A stretch of 64,000 bases of DNA from Gigaspora rosea. Its lineage: Eukaryota > Glomeromycota > Glomeromycetes > Diversisporales > Gigasporaceae. Location: contig QKWP01000235.1 in assembly GCA_003550325.1 (NCBI GenBank), positions 311,052 to 375,051 on the forward strand. The letters run 5' to 3'. The notes beneath the pieces were generated by a model, which worked only from the letters and a program-made list of their open reading frames with translations, did not search any database and had not been told where the DNA came from. Made by a program: the position numbers and the translations under genes. How positions within the stretch are numbered: position 1 is the first letter of the stretch; every line of letters starts with the position of its first letter. Shown one piece after another: positions 59,599-64,000 of the stretch.

Positions 59599-60034
59599 TA
59601 AATATATGTAAAGATATAAAATTACCAGATTATTAAATAAATTACTATAAATTGCAGCAAATTGCGAAGTTATAATCAATGTTGAGCAGTTGGACCGTTT
59701 GTTCAACTGGGCTTATAAGATGAACATTGACTTATAGATCTTGCCCAATCGGAATTTATAAACTTCAAATTACTGGACTTATAAAAATAATTATAATACA
59801 TTGAAAATATTCTGTTTTAAAAACTATCGATTATTAAACAGTTGCGAGTCAATGCGTTTTTTCCTGTTAATCCTATTAGGTTGCATGAAAACGAATGCTT
59901 TTTTTTGTCAGGGTTATTAAATTTATTGTTCCATAAAAACTTGTAGCATATCTGACTTTAAGTCGTGTCGATACAGGTGTGCAATAAAAGAAATAACATA
60001 CGCTTAAATCAAAAACTAGCAACGGATTACTTAT

Positions 60035-60474
60035 TGTTACGGGGAGAAAACGACTTTCCTTATTTATACGATGCGAAAGATGATAAAAAGGCAACTCGCC
60101 AGAGGCGTGACTTGGTGATTTAACCCGATTTGGTATAAACGTGACTTGTGTATTAATATAGTTCGATATTCATATATTAGAATCCGCCGATCCTCCTAGA
60201 AGAAGAGCTAAAACAACCTTCTTTTATACTTTACAAATATTATGGGAATTACGAGACTGAATCATACGATACCCTATCTACGATGTTATCATATTATGTG
60301 TAGATTGTATTGTTTCTAAATCATTCCACCGAGGCTAAGCCCCGAGCATGCATAATCGATTATGTACGATTAATTATATGCACAATCGGTTCATACCGAT
60401 TGTCATATGAAATGTGGCGCAGTGTACTTTAAATTATCATCCGATATTTGGAATGTCACATTTACCCCGTGACA
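60035..60474 (-). mobile_element. Solo LTR, 440 bp
   Basis: On the minus strand it begins TGTCACGGGG and ends CCCCGTAACA, the TG...CA inverted termini of an LTR. TTAT flanks both sides (60031-60034 and 60475-60478). A TATA-like GTATAAAAG lies at about 60217-60225 in minus orientation. No internal retrotransposon sequence adjoins, so the element was reduced to one LTR by recombination. A related start occurs at 34774. Confidence 0.8.
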
Positions 60475-61672
60475 TTATTTGCGCGGGTGATCGTAAATTA
60501 AATGCTTGAGATAAAAATTTAGGATTAGAGCCTTAATTTTAGAGGTTATAGATACAGATTAACATTCGTTATGTGTAAAATTTCATTCCAGACATTTTTA
60601 ATTAGTCACAAAGGTCGATTTAAACACTCCTTTCGTACGTGTTCAGATTCTATGCTGTGCTAATCCGGAATAGTCATCCCCGATTTGTTATTTCCTATTC
60701 AAGATTTTATATTACCCGCGCAAATAAGTGGATGCCGGAAAGTTGTGCATTGGTAATAAACATCACATTTTGGAAAGGCAATCAGACATGTTCCTATTTT
60801 CCAGAAGAAAAAACGTAACGGGGAATAATCTATTTAGCTAATGCTTAATAAATTTTTGAGTATTCTAATGATATTCACTCAACAAGTTTACTGTCGCAAG
60901 TGAAACGACGATATAATAATCATTAAATAAAAATTATACTCACAAAGTACAACAGTTTGGGCATACCATTTGGTCAAGATTTCAGCTATGTATTTTTTTT
61001 TCTTTTGCTTATATTCATTCATTTAATTTCTCTTACACCCTCATTGTTCATTTTTTAATGCTGCAGGTTCCCCTTACTGTATCTTGAATCGCAATTTTCG
61101 ACAATTAAAAACAATTCTAATTTCGACGAAACGTGATTTTCAAATTACTTGATTTTGATCAGTAGTTTATCTTTTGAACTTTATTAATCACGAATTTCCC
61201 TGGATGTTATATAAATCCTTTATTGCTAACTTGAATTTAATTATTATTACAAATCGTTGGCTTACGAAAATAACAAATATTAACTGGTCTAGCCTATTTT
61301 TGTTATTTCGATATCTCTCATTAAGCTAACTATTGTTTTTTTTTTTTTTTTTTTGGTCCGCAACGCAGAACAACAAAAAGTTCAAAACAATCAAAAAATT
61401 CTTTTTCATGAACAAACTGACGATCTTTTAGCTTCCGATAATAGACTTTCTATCAGCTTTCATGATCATATGCACAGATTCTGTAGAGAAAATTCAATAT
61501 GACGCATAGAAAACAGATTTTTCAGACAAACTTTATGATGATAATCACAAAATTGTTACAACAATATATATATAAGTCAATGACCATAGAAAACTTTAAA
61601 TAAAAAGTTACGGATACTAAACGCCCTTAAAACATCGTTATGAACGATTGTTCGGATGATTAGCTTTCAGAT
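60475..61672. other. No gene seen
   Basis: Mixed-composition DNA (GC somewhat higher to about 60800) with no recognisable open frame. Poly-T run near 61335-61355. Confidence 0.45.
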
Positions 61673-61780
61673 CATAGTGGTTGGCAAGCTGGCGAGGCTA
61701 GTTTTTTTTAGCTCGTCAAATAGTAGCAAGACTCTCGCCACTATTGCTTTGTCAAGCTCGCCAGCTTGCCAACCACCTTA
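61673..61780. mobile_element. hAT-type MITE, 108 bp
   Basis: GTGGTTGGCAAGCTGGCGAG (61677-61696) has a perfect inverse at the right. TTTCAGAT flanks both ends (61665-61672, 61781-61788). The outermost bases are imperfect (CATA against TAAG). The 65-codon frame across it is not a gene. Confidence 0.8.
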
Positions 61781-62119
61781 TTTCAGATACACCAAAACCA
61801 ACAATGCTATTTGCACTTTAAATAATATATATTTGGTTAGAATTATAAAATAGTAGTTATAAAACAGTAATTATTAATCATACCATTGTTGTACAAATTT
61901 TGGTTAGATTCAATTATAGAATAAAATAGGTGTTTATATTGTATAATAAAATTTGATATAAAGATTTAAATTTAGTTATATATCAGATTTTCAGAGGTTC
62001 TAAATATTTTTACTTAAAACATCTAATCTTAAGCATTTAGTCAGTTTTTGAGATATAGCAATGGTAATGTTGAATACTACTGGTTGAAAAATCAATATGT
62101 GATAAATGTAAGTATATCG

Positions 62120-62996
62120 CCACCACATCCACCATCACCACATCTACCGCCACATCCGCCGCTACTACCACAGCAATCACCACAACCGCCACCACCACTG
62201 CATTTACAAAAGGTAAAATAGAGTCACAATATGTTATATTTCCAAAAATTGCTAATATAAAAATTGTATATATAAGATGAAATTCATTAAGTGCAATGGG
62301 ATTAATAAAATACTCATGAATTATTATAAAATTATCATGCTCTAATGCGCCACATGAACCAACAAAATAAAATATTAAATTAAACATAATATATTTCACA
62401 AAGGGCTAAATGAAGTATTTAAATTTATATAATTAATAGTTGAAATTTAATTATATTACTTACATCTCAGATAAGAGCTTTACATTCTTGCCTAACTGTT
62501 TTCCTCCAGTCATTTTCTTCAATTTTATTTTCTACATTTATTTCCTAAAACGTTAATCCATCGCGCTGTGTAAACCTCTGCGAAACCCCCTTTAGCTAAA
62601 TATTCAACTCTAAATATTGCCTGTGAAGTTGAAACACTTCCTTTTTGACCTTATAGATGAGATAGGTACCATAATGTGGTAAAGTATGGCCGCAATCTTT
62701 TTTGATACACTTAGCAAAATAATTTGATGGATCTTTGACAGTGTAAATTTTTTGATACATTTTATATCAAGCTTTAGCAGTGAAACAAAAATATTCTTAA
62801 TTGTTAGTTCAGGAATGGTATCATCATGATAAATGATCCTATTGAATAGTTTAAAAGTGAAACAGCAATATAACGATAGATATAACATGTGTGTATGCCA
62901 TCCAAGGTCAATGTCTAATGTTGGAACGTGGCACTTGGCAGAAGTATACTTTATCAATAGAAGAAATTTATAATATCTAATTATTGATTGGTTCAA
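62120..62996 (-). pseudogene. Mosaic of DUF1399/GRDP, kinase and Gly/Cys-rich fragments
   Basis: Reading leftward from 62996: residues 7-70 of the first frame match a DUF1399 (glycine-rich domain protein-like) segment. It has YKFLLLIK, then VPTLDIDLGWHTHMLY (the family signature) and FNRIIYHDDTIPE. That frame stops at 62610. In another frame 62500-62625 encodes EYLAKGGFAEVYTARWI, a protein-kinase glycine-rich loop. From 62399 a further frame contains VGSCGALEHDN, and near 62200-62110 a shifted frame encodes SGGGGCGDCCGSSGGCGG, a Gly/Cys-rich tail like those at the end of GRDP proteins. Stops and frame changes separate the pieces. Either a GRDP gene has decayed with a kinase fragment inserted, or rearrangement assembled a mosaic. 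The kinase and GRDP signatures are seen directly; the history is inference. Confidence 0.6.
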
Positions 62997-64000
62997 GATA
63001 TAAGGTGGAAAGGGGTAATTTGGTGAATAGGGGTAATTTGGCGAATTTTGATATTTTATGATCTAATGATCAGAATCGAATGATTTCTATACCATTCGAT
63101 TCATCTCAATGAGACGAATCGAATGGTACCAATATCACCTGATTCTGAGCAAGATATTTTCGATTATTTGCCATGTTTACACGTCGTCAAAATTCCCCTC
63201 AATAATCATTTTTGTACAACATTTAGTCGAGCCACATATTCACAATTTAACCTTTAAATTAATACGCAAGTTAGAATAAGATAAAATAAAGTTAAAATTT
63301 AAATTTCGTTTAATTTCTTGAATATCTTTTTAGCTAGTCATTTAGACATTTATAGTTACTGTAAATTTTTGAATCCTCATAAGTTCTCCGAGTTTTGGAA
63401 TATCTCAATTAGGATTCCAATCCGGTTTAAAAATCTCTACCCGTGACCCGTCAGGTCAACCATTTTTTAAACCGGGTACCCGAAACTAAAACCAGGTGCC
63501 TGATTAAAACGGATTACCCGGATATCCAATTACTCGAGTATCAAACTCAGTTATTGACTAATCAAATCTAGAGCTGGCAAACCTTTATACGTGTCACTCT
63601 GATAACGACACTTTAGTAAATTTTTTCAAAAATTTAATATAAAATGTCGGTATAACTCACTGTATCGACATTTTGAATTTTTTTGCTAATGACTCAAAAA
63701 TGTTTTATAACCAGAATGACGTATATCAGCGAAACTTACATATATGAGATGTTATTAGTGAATAGTATTGATGGTCATAAAAATCGGGTCGACTGGTGAC
63801 CCGTTAATCATATTACAGCTGATTTGAAATCGCAAATTATTTTCATGGCCCATAATATTCGTATCTAGCCAATCAGATAATCACGTACTAACATTAGGAG
63901 CATGATGTTATTACTAAAATCCCTAGCTAATGTTAGGGCACGACATAATTTTCGTTTGAAAATTTGATGAATTTTGCGATGATCATCTGCAAATTTCGAT
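62997..64000. other. No gene; one strong hairpin
   Basis: ACCATTCGATTC.TCTC (63092-63109) and its complement AGACGAATCGAATGGT (63112-63128) form a stem with a very short loop. Around 63430-63560 words such as GGGTACCCGAAAC and TACCCGGATATCC recall hAT-type ends common in such genomes, but no complete element can be closed. Confidence 0.5.

Larger units (their letters stand above)
54202..60008 (+). repeat. Segmental duplication, copy B (GTPase gene with early stop)
   Basis: Direct repeat of 35568-39909, about 18.6 kb downstream. The extra length comes mainly from the hAT element at 54354-55708. Exons differ at scattered bases and introns slightly more. The copy ends 26 bp before a solo LTR. 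Confidence 0.9.

Noticed and set aside
62037-62399. Minus-strand frame ending in long Val/Ala runs as a membrane protein
   Set aside because: The Val/Ala part is the wrong phase of a GGT/TGT-rich stretch. The neighbouring phase gives a Gly/Cys-rich tail that fits the adjacent DUF1399 fragment.

Overview
The window looks like nuclear DNA of a fungus with a very AT-rich, repeat-dominated genome. A Glomeromycotina fungus such as Rhizophagus is my best inference. The clues are Sel1-repeat fragments, a DUF1399/GRDP-type fragment with a Gly/Cys-rich tail, a large-family GTPase, spliceosomal introns of about 70-95 nt (one first intron longer), and many short non-autonomous transposons. No database search was possible, so the organism is an inference. 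Four stretches are interrupted by N: single N at 9150 and 22312, and runs at 12364-12529 and 30460-30716.

Layout. 1-3136: mostly non-coding, with a partial gene for a small secreted protein carrying a Kex2-like site (2213) and foldback repeats. 3137-12363: a 9-kb array of intron-like units of about 85-95 bp. Each begins GTWAGTAT, ends TTATTAG, and is separated from the next by exactly three variable bases. This is the most unusual object in the window. 12530-13025: broken Sel1-repeat gene. 16619-17702: broken trypsin-like serine protease. 17790-26114: large foldback repeats, with a 3.8-kb tandem copy that abuts a single N and is probably an assembly artefact. 26115-35567: transposon graveyard with a LINE relic, a GC-rich tRNA-headed retroposon, a second SINE, palindromic arrays, hAT-type MITEs and an LTR-like block.

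35568-39909 and 54202-60008 are two direct copies of a segmental duplication. Each carries one seven-exon gene for a P-loop GTPase (AIG1/IMAP-like) with UIM-like N-terminal repeats, a Pro/Gln-rich linker, a Cys/His-rich module and a coiled coil. The first copy is intact (about 740 aa). The second has an in-frame stop in exon 2, and a 1.36-kb hAT element inserted upstream after the duplication. Between the copies lie a minisatellite split by a hAT MITE, palindromic satellite units, a retroposed element with a 19-bp target-site duplication, a 2.4-kb nested inverted repeat, and a gene relic split by another hAT MITE.

60035-60474 is a solo LTR. 61673-61780 is a short hAT MITE. 62120-62996 is a minus-strand mosaic of DUF1399, protein-kinase and Gly/Cys-rich fragments. 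Only the first GTPase gene looks clearly intact. The rest of the window is dominated by mobile DNA, and the six hAT-type insertions with 8-bp duplications are its clearest class.
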